A stretch of 64,000 bases of DNA from Episyrphus balteatus (taxonomy: Eukaryota; Arthropoda; Insecta; Diptera; Syrphidae), in NCBI RefSeq assembly GCF_945859705.1, contig NC_079134.1, positions 151,687,718-151,751,717 on the forward strand, written 5' to 3'. Each line of letters starts with the position of its first letter. Within the stretch, counting starts at the first letter, position 1. This document shows positions 1 through 11,211 of the stretch, in pieces. The position numbers were made by a program, and so were the translations under genes. The notes under the pieces are model-generated. The model was not told the DNA's origin and did no database searches. It was given only the letters and a program-made list of their open reading frames with translations.

Positions 1-704
1 AAATAGGGCCCTGGTTTATCATGTTGCATTTTTTTAATTTTTTGTGGTTTAACTTCTGGGTCACTGTGACGTATGTGTAACGTTTTTTTTTTCTTGAAAA
101 AGGTTAAGTTAAATACAATTTCTTCTTTTTATGAGCAACAAATTAACCAGGTGAGGATTATGTGATGTATCAAATTGTTGAATGGGTTTTGCGATATTTT
201 ATGCAAATTGGATTAAGGAACAAATTTTAATAACACAAAAAAAAAACCTTCATAATAGTGATTTTTAGTTTTTTTGTTTATTCTTTGATGATTTCATAAT
301 TCATTTCAGCGCACTTGTGAAAAGAAATTTAAACACTCTATCTGTATACAATTAAACATCAATACCAAGCATTTTTTTTTTTTTTTGTTTTTTTTTGACA
401 GGAGGAAATATTCAAAAGACACTTGGCAGTATTCGACACCAAGTAGTGTGGGACTCTTAACCACTAAAACCACCTCTTTATTAGGATACCAAGCATTGGA
501 CTTCAATTCATGCAATAAATAGGTACTCGTGGGTCTCAGTTTATTTTGTTTGATTATAAAAAAAACTAAATTTTAACTCTGACATAAAATTCTTCAAAAA
601 ACTAAATAGAACCAAAATGAATTTAGGAATTTTTCCACCGAGCAAATCAAGTGTACATTTTTTATCTCATTTTCTAAAAATTAAGATCACGGAATAAAAA
701 AAAC
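1..704. other. AT-rich non-coding DNA
   Basis: No gene, RNA or domain is recognisable. The stretch has long A and T runs, including a T-rich run near 369-397. The short reading frame at 306-515 (minus) is low-complexity and lysine-rich and looks like chance. The only structured item is the inverted end-like motif at 50-92. Confidence 0.6.
50..92 (+). repeat. end-like motif TCACTGTGACGTATRYGTAAC, left copy
   Basis: This motif, followed by a T run, matches the reverse complement of 4693-4732 with few differences. The core TCACTGTGACGTAT contains the palindrome TCACTGTGA. The two could be the ends of one 4.7-kb element or two solo copies of a TIR family. I could not find a target duplication that decides between these. 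Confidence 0.45.
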
Positions 705-2065
705 GTATAAAATAAAATGCACGACTGAATCCCACGAACTTGCTTTGGAATTACATTTTTTTTTTATTTTTAAAATTTTTATAATGCCTACAAGTTTTGT
801 AAATAAATATAAAAAAATAATTGTTAAATACACTAAATTCGTTTTTCAAAGGAAAAAAAACAGTATTTTAAATAAATTTGAGCTCCAAAAAAGGTATGCA
901 ATTAGGTTTGTTTTATTAATATGCATTTTTTGAAATAATTAGACAATCGTTAAGAGTTGTTTTTCAAAACAAAACAAAATAACTACCTATACAAAAAATG
1001 TAACGTAAAGTTAGTTTGCCATATTTTAAATTTTGCAATCGAAATATTTTTTTAGAGACCCAAAACAAGCTTTGGTTTACAGATATGAGATTACAGTGAA
1101 CAGGCCCAAGCATTCAGCTAAAAAAAATTACAAATTTATTTTTTTAAGATTTTCGAAAATTATCCAAGGGGTACCCTTTGTCTAAAAATTGGGAATTTTC
1201 AAAAATTTTCTCCAAATTTTTCGAATGAGATATCAAAAGCAAGCAATCTTTAGACTCTATTCATAACTGAAAACCAAGAGTTTGTTAGAGTTCGGGTTGT
1301 TGAATTATTTGCAATCGAAATATTTTTTTTTTTATTCGGAAGCAGATATTTTCGGAACAAAGTCTCGAAAAAGTTTTGATTAACAGATATTAGATCACAG
1401 TGAACAGGCCTATGCAATATGCATTCAGCTAAAAAAAATTGCAAATTTATATTTTTAAGATTTTCGAAAATTATCCAAAAATTCGAAATTTTCAAAAAAT
1501 TTTCTCCAAATCCATCGAATGAGACATCAAAAGCAAGGAATCCTTAGACTCTATTCATAATTGAAAACCAAGAGTTTGTAGGAGTTCGGGTTGTTGAATT
1601 ATTAAAATATTGATCAACATGTTAACATTTTTAAAGAATTCAATCTCTCGTTTTCAAAAATTAAATTTTTCAAAAAATAAAAAAATTGAACAATATTTTT
1701 TTAAATTAATTTTTGATTTTTTATTAAACATTATCTATAAATGCTTTTGAAATAAGATAATCGATGAAACTGAATTAGACGTTTGGGAGGGAGAATTAAA
1801 AATATACATAAATAAAATGATTTTCTAAAAAACCTTGTTCAAAAGGAGATAGATAAAAAAAGCCTATTTTGAGAAAAATTTACTTTTCTAAAATTGGTAC
1901 ATGACAAGTACCGTTATGTTTAGTGCTAAAAAGTTAATAATAAAAGCACTTAGTATACGTACAGTCTCAATAAACTGCTGCTCGAAGAGAATTGACCCAT
2001 CTACTAAGGCTGTATCTTCTTATACAAACAGATAGACTGACAGAAAAACAGACGACACACACACA
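705..2065 (+). mobile_element. family-A interspersed repeat, old copy (A1)
   Basis: The head matches the family-A head (AAAATGCACGACTG, then CACGAACTTGCT near 714-745). The tail keeps a decayed GACAGA-type microsatellite near 2030-2060 after a 'gctgtatcttcttatac' stretch that matches the pre-microsatellite block of copy A2. Between them lies an internal tandem duplication (1035-1603) not seen in other copies. The head/tail layout, internal 'GGTACCGTTA' phrases and (CTGT/GACA)n near one end resemble DINE-1/Helentron-associated repeats. That family assignment is inference. Non-coding and strongly decayed. Confidence 0.6.
1035..1603 (+). repeat. two-unit tandem duplication inside A1
   Basis: Unit 1 runs from GCAATCGAAATATTTTT to GTTGTTGAATTATT (1035-1310) and unit 2 repeats the same order (1311-1603). 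Shared landmarks include 'cacagtgaacaggcc', 'attcagctaaaaaaaat', 'gactctattcata' and 'agttcgggttgttg'. The units differ by indels, including an insert near 1332-1365 in unit 2, so the duplication is not recent. Confidence 0.85.
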
Positions 2066-3039
2066 AAATTTATCAACTTTGGAATGTATTTAATAATAAT
2101 TTCCACTTTTTAAATGTTTCAAAAACTACTTTTTATTAAAAAAAAAAAAATGGTACCCAAGAAACCAAAAACATCTTTTTAAATAGTTTATTTAAAAAGA
2201 TGTTTTTGTTATTTTGAAAACTAGTTTTATTTTTTTTTTTTAACTATAAAAACAAGTTTTCAAATTATATTAAAATTATTCTTTTATGAATTTTTAAATA
2301 CAAAAATTAAACATTCTAAGCAATATTTTGTTTTTTTTTTTGACATTTTGATAGCTTAAAAAAAAAAATTAAATTTCTTTTTTGAAGAGCTTGTAAACAA
2401 TAAAAATAATGCTGGCCACCCTACTCTCAAATTCTATTCACGTGTTTTCATTAACTTTGCATGAAAAGTTTAATTCAAAGAAACTTTATTGGCACTTGCT
2501 TGTAATAAATTTCTTAATAATTAAATTAACAACAAAATTATTATAAATCATGCGTTCACATGACGACACTAAGAACTGCACCCTTAAAATTAACCCTTCC
2601 TTATACGAATACTAACCATTTGGCTTTTTGTTTATTTACATGTCTCTTTAACCCCTTTTTTTTTCAACCAAAAAACTAACACAGAGAGAGAGAGAGAGTA
2701 TGGAAGTAGGTATGTTATAAAATTAATTGAATATGAAATTTGATTTTACTGTCGGTCATTTTCTGACTGTTTGAATAATAATTACAAACACAAATAGCCC
2801 ACAATACATTAGGAATTTATGAGCCACGTCAAATAAATTAAGCGTTGATTACGATATCCAAAGTAGGTACTTGATTTCCTATTTTATTAATATTTTACCA
2901 CAATTAACAAAAAAAAAAACACACTTTATCAACATAAAATGTCAATAAAAATTAATAAGTTTCACAATAAATTAATAAAAAATTTTCAAAACACTTAAAA
3001 GTTATAATGAAACTTCAAAATTAATCATAGGCTCACATA
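2066..3039. other. AT-rich non-coding DNA with a perfect hairpin
   Basis: No gene is seen. It contains the 19-bp hairpin at 2166-2208 and a dinucleotide (AG)n run at about 2683-2698. The rest is poly-A/T and unique-looking AT-rich sequence. Confidence 0.6.
2166..2208. repeat. perfect 19-bp hairpin with 5-nt loop
   Basis: The left arm CAAAAACATCTTTTTAAAT (2166-2184) is exactly complementary to 2190-2208, with loop AGTTT. The arms are almost pure A/T apart from the CAT/ATG step. It could be a tiny TIR remnant or a chance AT-rich fold. No miRNA-like mature arm or expression can be argued from sequence. Confidence 0.8.
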
Positions 3040-4130
3040 TTAACTCTCTAAAAGACCCATTTCATATCCAAAAAAAAAAAATGTTTTCCATAAACTATTT
3101 GCCCCAAAACAATTCAATTCTTTACCAAAAATGGAACAAACAAAAAAAAAGCAAAAAAGAGGGTTTTCCACACTTTGACCAGGGCATCCTTAAGAAACAT
3201 TACTTCGGCAACACCAGAAAAACCCAAAACTTGGTTCTCCACTTAACCAGCAAACCAAATAAAAAAAAAATTCAAAAACAACAACAAAAGCTTCTGAACT
3301 AGCAAAACAAGAATTCCATTGAAAATCAGCTTGTGACGATGAGGAGGACCTCGACGACGACGTCCTAACCTTGTACTGGGTATTAGAAAATCGAAGACGA
3401 GAAAAGGCATAGAGTACCAACAGATCAATCCCTCAACCCTCAACCCCTTCCCTCTATCCAAAACCTCCCATCAATACCATTCATTAGTGTTTTTGCAGTA
3501 AATTCCTTTGCAATGGAGGTCCTTTCAGAGTTCCGCCCATGCTTTTACCACCCTGCGGCTACATGACTGCCCAACCAAAAACCATTTTCATCCTTTTAAC
3601 TAAAACCAAAACCAACAACCAAAGAGAGCAGGAGAAGTGAAGAAGAAGAAGAAGAAGAAGAAGAAAAAAATTTTATAAAATATCGAAGAAAACAAAAAAC
3701 GAAAGAAAAAAAGAAAAATTGAAAAATATAAAAAAAAAAAAATCTTTGAAAACATTTTGTACTGCAGGCTCGTTTACAATTCATCCCGATGCCCGAACAA
3801 TTTAAATAATCCCGAAGAAATACTTAAAGCCTGGGTATTGAGGGATAGAAGCACTCTAAATGGCCCCTAAACCGACCGAATTCTGGCATTGGCCGGGTTT
3901 TCTTGTTGTTGTTGTTGTTGGGTGTTTTGTGGTGCAGTGCAGTGCGGTGGTAGAGGAAAGCTACCAATGAAGGAGATATATTTATAAAATTCATCGCTTT
4001 GGCTCTTAGAGTCCTTCGAGTCTTTGGTATATCCTTTTCCCCCGCTCTATCCCTATATTCATCGTTCGAACATGCTTAAGGATAATGGAAATGGAATTTT
4101 AGAAATGTGATACTATTTCTTGTGGCCGAA
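3040..4130. other. low-repeat island, possibly host unique DNA
   Basis: Less AT-biased than its neighbours. It contains triplet tracts (GAA-type at 3640-3664, GTT-type at 3903-3920) and a run of GAC/GAG triplets at 3339-3366. Several short reading frames overlap the triplet tracts on both strands (for example 3190-3461 minus). They lack recognisable domains and are low-complexity, so I do not call a gene. It matches no other part of the window. Conserved regulatory DNA is possible but unproven. Confidence 0.5.
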
Positions 4131-5532
4131 TTTTTTTTTAAATTCACAAGGATATCGGAGAAAAGAGAGAGAGGATAGTGTTGGATGGAAGAGGATTCAA
4201 TTCGAAATTTCAAAAACCTTGTGATCTTTTCTTTGTTTCATCATCACAATGATGAATATGAATATTCATATAATAAATATTACGAGTATTATCTGTATTG
4301 AAGTTTTAAATTGATTCCATTATTTTATTTACATAACATTTTTGAAATGAAAATGCCTTAAGGATTTATTCGAGGTCTTTTGAAAATTTAAAAGAAAAAG
4401 TTTTTGATGGGCTTACTATTTTTAGACCATCTACTCAATTATTAACATTCGAAATTTTTCTGAAGCAGTTGAAGGCATATTTTTTCATTTTAATAACATT
4501 TTTACTGGTAAAAATTATAACCGGCAATACTTTCACTGAAGCGTGCATCCGACTCCACGTCACCGAATGAAAACTAACTACTACAACAGTAAAATTTCTT
4601 GTTATTAGATAAATAGAAACAAAAAGCATTAAATTTTACTATTATTTTTCATGATTAATTTTGAAAGACCTCTTTTATTAAGTTTTTCTATAGAAAAAAA
4701 ATGTTACGTATACGTCACAGTGACTAACTTTTATACAATAAGAAGAGATAAAAAATCTCATACAATTTAAACATTGAGGAATAAAATGAAAACAAATTCA
4801 ATAAACAAATCTCAAATCGATTTTTATTTTTGCGGGCAGTTGTTTGAATGGGATTTCTCTGTATTATTAAACACATTTTGTTAGAAAAATCAAGAGCTGC
4901 GAGAAGCTGCAATCTTTTTTAAGTGATTTTTTTTATTTTAACAGTATAACTCGTTTGTATTCAATTTTTACAATTTTAATTAGAAAAAAAAATTAAAATG
5001 TACAGTACCTGGCATATAACCAAAAGTGAAAAATCGTACTTTTAGAAAAAACGGCTGTAACGATCAAATAAAATATTTTTTAAACAGTTACACTGCGTTA
5101 AAAAATAAAAATCAAGTTAATTACTTTGAAACCTCTGCTAGGTTGTAGGTATTGCTGAGTAAATCATATTTCGGCATTTGAAATTTTTCATAGACCCTCA
5201 AAATTTCAAGTTATAGTTAAAAACCCGTTTTTCAATGTTTTCACATTTCAACAATTTGTGACTCAGTCATTTTTTGGTCAATTTCAGATTTTTTAAAGTT
5301 CTAAACAGAACAACATTTTTTATATTACTCAAGCAACAAATTGGGTGTAGATTTTATCGACTGTATCTCAAATTACAACATTTTTTCCCCGTTTTTAAGA
5401 TTTCGGAGACCGTTTTAAGCTAAATTTTGAGTTGTTTTGTAAACAGTAGTTTTTATTTTATAATTTTATAAACAGTTTTATTGTTCTATTTATTCTATGT
5501 AAATCAAATAAATCAGTTAGAAATTGTGGAAG
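4131..5532. other. AT-rich non-coding DNA
   Basis: No gene or recognisable element body. It holds the right-hand copy of the TCACTGTGACGTA motif (4693-4732). A GAGA tract lies at about 4164-4174. Short reading frames here have no recognisable similarity. Confidence 0.55.
4693..4732 (-). repeat. end-like motif TCACTGTGACGTATRYGTAAC, right copy
   Basis: Reverse-complement partner of 50-92 (here ATGTTACGTATACGTCACAGTGA). The inverted arrangement would suit element termini 4.6 kb apart. The interval contains unrelated material and no transposase remnant, so solo copies are equally likely. Confidence 0.45.
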
Positions 5533-5534
5533 TA

Positions 5535-5964
5535 CACAGAGAAAAAAAGACCACATAAAATAGAACAAAAACAATAAGATTTCTCTATGGTTTTCATCCA
5601 AGAAGGAAACCTTATTAAAACAATCGGGTTTTCCTTATTGTTTTAAAATCTGCAAAAAAATAAAAAAAATGATGACCAGGCTGGGAATCGAACTGGAGAC
5701 TTCAAATCATTAGTCGCCCACCTTACCACCTGAACCAACCTGCCATGAAAATATTGATCGCGATTTTTGTTCTAGTGCTAAGTTGCAAAAAAAATCAACT
5801 TTTCAGTCAAATTTTAATAAGATTTTCTCTATTAAAATAATAAGAAATCTCCTTAAAAAAACCTTATTAATCGTTGATTTTAATAAGATTTCCTTATGAA
5901 ATGTATGGAAGGTAAAACAATATGGCAATCTGTTAGTTTTTAGCGGGTCATATTTTTCTCTGTG
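5535..5964. mobile_element. CACAGAG TIR element with embedded tRNA-like block (copy 1)
   Basis: Ends are CACAGAGAAAAA and TTTTTCTCTGTG, flanked by TA on both sides (5533-5534, 5965-5966). This suits a Tc1/mariner-type target duplication. Inside, T/A-rich arms with CTTATTAAAA-like phrases flank a GC-richer core (5670-5745) that reads as a tRNA-like Pol III unit on the minus strand. A second copy at 46387-46792 shares ends and arms. There is no transposase, so it is non-autonomous. Confidence 0.85.
5662..5744 (-). promoter_or_regulatory. tRNA-like block: Pol III A box, B box and T8 terminator
   Basis: Read on the minus strand: an A box TGGTTCAGGTGG (5726-5737) fits TRGYNNARNNGG exactly. Then 31 nt, then B box AGTTCGATTCC (5684-5694), which matches GGTTCGANTCC at all but the first base. 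A T8 run (5662-5669) follows 14 nt later. The order and spacing are those of a tRNA gene. The T-stem does not pair beyond its closing base pair and the acceptor stem is imperfect, so it is not a working tRNA. It is a tRNA pseudogene or the head of a tRNA-derived SINE captured by the TIR element. Confidence 0.7.
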
Positions 5965-5966
5965 TA

Positions 5967-6493
5967 GTGATTTTTTGACTCGAGAAAAAAATTTCAATTT
6001 ATTGCAAAAAAACCCCAATTTCCATAATTTTTTGCAATTTACTCAACATTTTGAGGGTGTTTGGGCAAAACTGACTTCAGATTCAGATTCGGATTTAGCA
6101 CGAAAAATAGATAAGGATAGGCATGTCCAGTCAAAAGTATTGGCGCTTTTTTTTGTGGGCTTGTTTTATGATGGGCAAGAAAAAATTAAAAGTATTTAAA
6201 ATTTATACCAGAGCAAGCAAAAACGATATCCAAATGTTTCAAACGTAGTTAAAAAGATGAACATTTTTTCTAAAAATTAAGACCATAAAACATTTTCTTT
6301 ATTGTCCTGTCATAAAACATTTTCTTTATTTTTGGCTTACTCGTATACAATTCAATAGATTTTTTTTTTATAAAAACCTCAAAAATTTTGTTTGACTCCA
6401 AACTAATACTTGCTCCATACAACAAGTTAAAAATCAATAATAAATCACATACTAATTAATGGAAATGTTTTTGAATAACTGGTGAAACGGAAG
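5967..6493. other. AT-rich non-coding DNA
   Basis: No gene or repeat recognised. A short reading frame at 5975-6199 lacks any domain. Confidence 0.5.
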
Positions 6494-6495
6494 TA

Positions 6496-6991
6496 GGGGA
6501 GGTGGGGGCAAGACCGTTGTTGTACTATGTTGTATGAAAAAAAAAGTAAAATTACCAACACTTGTAATATAAAATAGGTGCCCTTTAGTATGATCGATCA
6601 CGTCTGCAAGTTTAGCAAGTTCAGTTGATATACGAAAGAGTTACGTTAAATTTTGTGATTTTTCATCAAATTGTTATCGTTCATGTGAAAACTCTGTTTT
6701 TAACACTGAAAAAATTAAAATTTGTAATTTTTCCTTTTTTTTTTATAATAGAAAGTTAATATTCAAAAGAATTTTCTGCGAAAGAAAGGAGTCATAAAGA
6801 TAAATTAAAAAAAAAAAAAACAAAAAAGAATCCAGAACATCAGATTTGTTCAATATTTTTTATTTTTTTTTTTATAACTATGAGTAAACAATTAACTTAA
6901 TGAATAAAGACTTTATTTTAATTAAAAGTTGTTTTTTATTAATTTTTAAGACAATCAAACACTAAAGGGGCGGTCTTGCCCCCACTTCCCC
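6496..6991. mobile_element. GGGGAGGTGGGGGCAAGACC TIR element
   Basis: The left end GGGGAGGTGGGGGCAAGACC and right end GGTCTTGCCCCCACTTCCCC form about 20-24 bp terminal inverted repeats with one mismatch. TA dinucleotides lie directly outside (6494-6495, 6992-6993), suggesting a Tc1/mariner-superfamily MITE. The 450-bp interior is AT-rich and non-coding. GC-rich ends in an AT-rich background make the borders very clear. Confidence 0.85.
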
Positions 6992-6993
6992 TA

Positions 6994-8570
6994 CTTAAAA
7001 CTAAAAACTTCCCAATATAAAATAAAATCATGAAAGCATAAAATTTTGTCCGAACTGGTGTTTTCCTTACTCAATAAAAAGACAGGACTGAGCCAGACAG
7101 AAACTAAATAAACTGCTTACCTAAATTTTTTTGGCTTATCAATATGTGCAATTATTTAACTCAAAATTGACCAATATACTATTTCAACTTCATGTTTCAC
7201 GTCATATTTATAAATTTATAGATTAGACAATTTATTTTTGCACGACTATTTGTTATCCAATTTTGAAGTCAGTAAAAGTATCAAATTCAAATAATATGAT
7301 GATTATCTCCGTCATGTCATATTGTGGCCTCCCTCTAAACAGAACATTGCAAAGTAATTCAATTTGGCAAGCAAGAAGTCATAGTATCAGACACTACTTC
7401 TTTTTCTTCTTTGGAATTCACAAGAATTTCTAAAGTACCTTTATAGTATTTTCATATGTTTTTTTGTTGGTTTTTATTGGACTTGAGTTCCGTATAGACG
7501 AAACACGAAGCCATTATGTTTAATACCCGATATATGCACTCAATACTGTGACTATATAGCATTTTGAAAAGGAGATAAAAGGAGACTCGATAGACGATAG
7601 GTAGGAATAAGGAAAGGATATATGAGTTTGTTGTTCGACTCAAGATGCCAAAAAACCATCTCACAATATAAAATGATGCCATTTCAAACTCAAGAATTCA
7701 CACAGAGAAGCGCAATGATAAGCTTGACTGGAGAGGATATATGCTGGTGTTATGTATCCATAGTACCGTAGCCTTTTCTTCATTTATTGTTGTTGTTGTT
7801 TTTTTTTTTTTTTTAATATATTTGCCCGAACTTATGCCATGAAAGGTTATATACTCTCTTCTTTTAGGTGCCTTCACTTTGACTATATGCATTTTTCGGT
7901 TGAATATGGAATGGATAATAGCCAATGGTTGGTTAGGTTTTCAGTATTCATTTTTATCGCAATGAAGGAAAAAAAATATGCAAGCCAAAAAAAAGGATAC
8001 ACATAAGGATATCCGATCGAATACAATACAAGTGTAAAAGAAGGACTTTTGACGGTATGTGGTTCTGCAGTTGCTTTCAGCATTAAAAATGTGAAGACAT
8101 ATGCTTCTTGTAATAGGAGAGGCGGTGAAGATATATTTCAAAACAGAGACTAGGATATGTTTTTTGTGTCTAGGAGTTTCCTTTGTAGAAAAACACAATA
8201 TTCACCATTGACATCATATAATATTGCAATTGCATTGTTTTGAATGATAAGCAACATCCTTTGAATGGAAAATTGTATTTTTTTTTTTTTTTTTGAAAAA
8301 ATGCCAAAATATATGTAATGACATCGAAGACATTTTTGCTTGGTGTTTTAAATTTTGTATTTTATTATCTTCATTCTTTACGGAGACAAAAATATGTATG
8401 TATGTATTTAAAAGCAACTGTTTTCGTGAAATAATAGAAAAATTAAATGATAAAAACAGGTTGCTCGAATTTGTATATTCCTGGAAAAATTATATGTATA
8501 TAAAGCAACAGGCAAAAAAACTTGTACAACGAAAAAAATTTGTTTATCAAATTAACATTTTTGAGTGACA
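6994..8570. other. mostly unique DNA, no gene
   Basis: No element ends and no repeats shared with the rest of the window. Short overlapping minus-strand frames (7452-8198) show no domain. A (GTT)n/T-run lies at 7785-7813 and an ATGT run near 8394-8405. Possibly host intronic or intergenic sequence. Confidence 0.5.
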
Positions 8571-9102
8571 AAAGTCGTCCAACAATTAAAATATCAATTT
8601 TGATATTTTATCATATCATTTTGACATTTTTTAATTTTAGGTGGATAGTGAAAATTTCGCTTTGACAATTAAAATATCAATTTTACGTTTTAGTTTATTA
8701 TAATGAAACCTATTTCTTTCCTTTTCTTTTTTATTATTTTTATTATTTTAAACATTACTGAAAGTGAATATTCTTTCCAAAATAGTGGTGATTTTGTTAT
8801 TTTCTCCCAAACAATGTGAAGTAAAATCTTACTGCCGATCAAATTTTCTCAGTAAATCATACATTTTACTTCGAAAAAACACAAAGCGCCTTTAAATTAT
8901 TACACATTAAGAATTTTTTATTTAATATTTTTCAATAATTTGGAATGAGAAATTGATATGAAAAAATGATAATAAAATATCAAAAAGAATTTCCAAAATG
9001 TGACATTTAATAAAAATATTGTTTTCACATTTTAAATATCATAAAACACATTTTATAGAGCATTATTGGCTGATATTTAAAAAATGTTAGGTAATTTGAT
9101 AT
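8571..9102. repeat. AT-rich block with repeated AATTAAAATATCAATTTT phrases
   Basis: The phrase ACAATTAAAATATCAATTTT occurs near 8581-8600 and again near 8665-8684. Related AAATATCAAAA and TGACATTT phrases recur up to 9080. This is probably a decayed element abutting the head of A2. No coding content. Confidence 0.45.
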
Positions 9103-10061
9103 TTAAATAAAATGCACGACTGGGATCGCACGTACTTGCTCTTGTGCTAAAAGTAACTCTTATGTGAAAGCTTTTTATTCAAGAAAATTAGGAAAATTTT
9201 AAAATTTGATATTTTTAAGAAATTTCATATTTAAACACCGTTTTAAATTATGTTTTACAAAAAACGAAGTATGCCATTTTATTACTTATATAAACAGGTA
9301 TTTTTAGAAAAAAAAATTTCGAAAATCGTTAGAGCGGTTTTTTTAAAAAAAAATTTTTTATATATAAAAAATTTCTAACATTTTTCAAAAAAAAAGTTGG
9401 TATGCCATTTTGAAGAAATAATTAATTTACACATAAAAACGAAATTTAAAAATTTTTCATTCACCCGTTTCAAAAAATTGATTTTTCAAAAAAAAAAAAT
9501 TTGAAATATTTATTAAAAATCCAAAAAATATTTTTTTGAAATTTTTAATATTACCTTTACCTAAACACTTTTGTATAAAAATTTTCGTTGAAATCGGGTT
9601 AATATTGTACGAGATTTTCAAAAAAAAAAAAAATGTTCTATGGCAGGTACCGTTAATAACGGTACAAAAAATAATATTTTTATTTCAAAAGTTGGCTCTT
9701 ATGTGAAATAGTACACACAAAAATTTTATTCAAAATCGTTAGAGCCGTTTTTGAACAATATTAACTTTTCTATTTCCGTTATATGGCAGGTACCGTTAGT
9801 TTTGGTCATAAAAAAAAAATTTCAATTTCCCCTCTAGGGAATCACCAAAAACTGCTAACTACCAAGTTTGAAGAAAATCACATCTCTCGTTTAGGCTGTA
9901 GCTCGAGGTATATACAGACAGACAGACAGACAGACAGAATTGCCGGACCCACTTTTTTGGCATTCTCCATCATCGTAATGTCATGTAAAATTGTTATCTC
10001 GAGTTCGATTTTTTTTACGAATCCTAAACTTGCCCTATAGTACCTATATCGCAAGTAAAAA
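9103..10061 (+). mobile_element. family-A interspersed repeat (A2), near full length
   Basis: The head AAATAAAATGCACGACTG...CGCACGTACTTGCTCTTG starts at 9103. The tail has a (GACA)n microsatellite (about 9919-9938), the block AATCCTAAACTTGCCCTAT, and terminal TATCGCAAGTAAAAA ending near 10061. Internal blocks recur in the other copies: 'aaaatcgttagagc', 'ggtatgccattttgaag', 'ggcaggtaccgtta'. One end with a tetranucleotide microsatellite and no TIRs resembles DINE-1/HINE (Helentron-derived) elements. Use this copy as the local reference. Confidence 0.8.
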
Positions 10062-11209
10062 TGTTAAATTGATATTGTTTTTATTTTTTGGTGTAATAAA
10101 GTGATATGATATTACACAACAAGATCTTTGGATAATTAAGCTAAAATAATTTAAATAGAAAACTTTTGCACAATTGATTCGAAAAAAGAAAGCCATACAA
10201 AAATTTTGAAAAAGTTGCGAAAAAATTTTTTTTTTCATTAAAGGGTTTCCATGCAAGCTGACCAATAAAGGCAAAAAATGAACTCAAACATACATATATA
10301 AGAAATTAAATAACGGTATTAAAATACTTATACATTTTACTTTAGTAATTTCATATTAAGTATTTTATTTTTGTTATAGGTATACGTCAATCTGTAAGAT
10401 TTAAAAAAAGTTTTTAGTAAAATAAAAAAATAAAACAATGTTCTAAACTCGAGTTTTAAGGCCTAAGAACTTAGTGAAGAAATGAAATTAACACAAATTG
10501 AGTTCCAATTTTTCTTAAACCGAGTTTGAAGAGCTAGAACTTTGTCAAGAAATCGGTCGTAATAGTTTTCAAAGCAAGCATTTTTTTAATCAACACAAGA
10601 TTAACTTGATTGCCGGTGGATACTTATTTTCATCCTTAATTGAAAAAATTTAGGTACCTACATTATTTTAAATCTATATAAATATGTTGACTTAGGTTAA
10701 AACACTCCTCAATTTCGTTTTTAATGATGTTTTGCTATAGCTTAATAATTTTTTTTTATTTTTAACATTTTATACGCGATTTTGCACTATTCAGAAAAGC
10801 GGAAAAGTTCCTGAAATTCGTTTTTTTTTATTTTTGCAATATTGCAAAGTAAAACAGAAAAAATACTTTTTTAAACCCTCCGTAGAAGTAATTTACTCAT
10901 TTTACCTTTTTTTTAAAATGGTTTTAATTTATATTGGTTGCAGAGTGAAGGTGAAAGCAATAAATACCCAAACAAAAATTTTAAGCACTATAAGCTTTTA
11001 AGCCAGTTATTTCTATCAGAAGTCCCATCATATCCAAAAAAGTTATATGTCAAAGTTGTACATAAAATTATTAAAAGGTCTACACTCTACAAATTTTATA
11101 AAATATTGCGAAAAATAGCAAAACCTTCTTTAATTAAAATAGATTTTGGTGGAATGTAGGTTTTTATGTTTCAAGTAAACTATTAATTTTTCAATTAGAT
11201 AGGGTAACG
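10062..11209. other. AT-rich non-coding DNA
   Basis: No gene or recognisable repeat. A 73-codon frame at 10938-11159 lacks any domain and its composition follows the local AT bias. Confidence 0.5.
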
Positions 11210-11211
11210 TA

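Noticed and set aside
2166..2208. miRNA precursor
   Set aside because: The stem is only 19 bp, almost pure A/T, with a 5-nt loop; too short for a precursor.
5662..5744. Functional tRNA gene
   Set aside because: A and B boxes and terminator fit, but T-stem and acceptor pairing fail.
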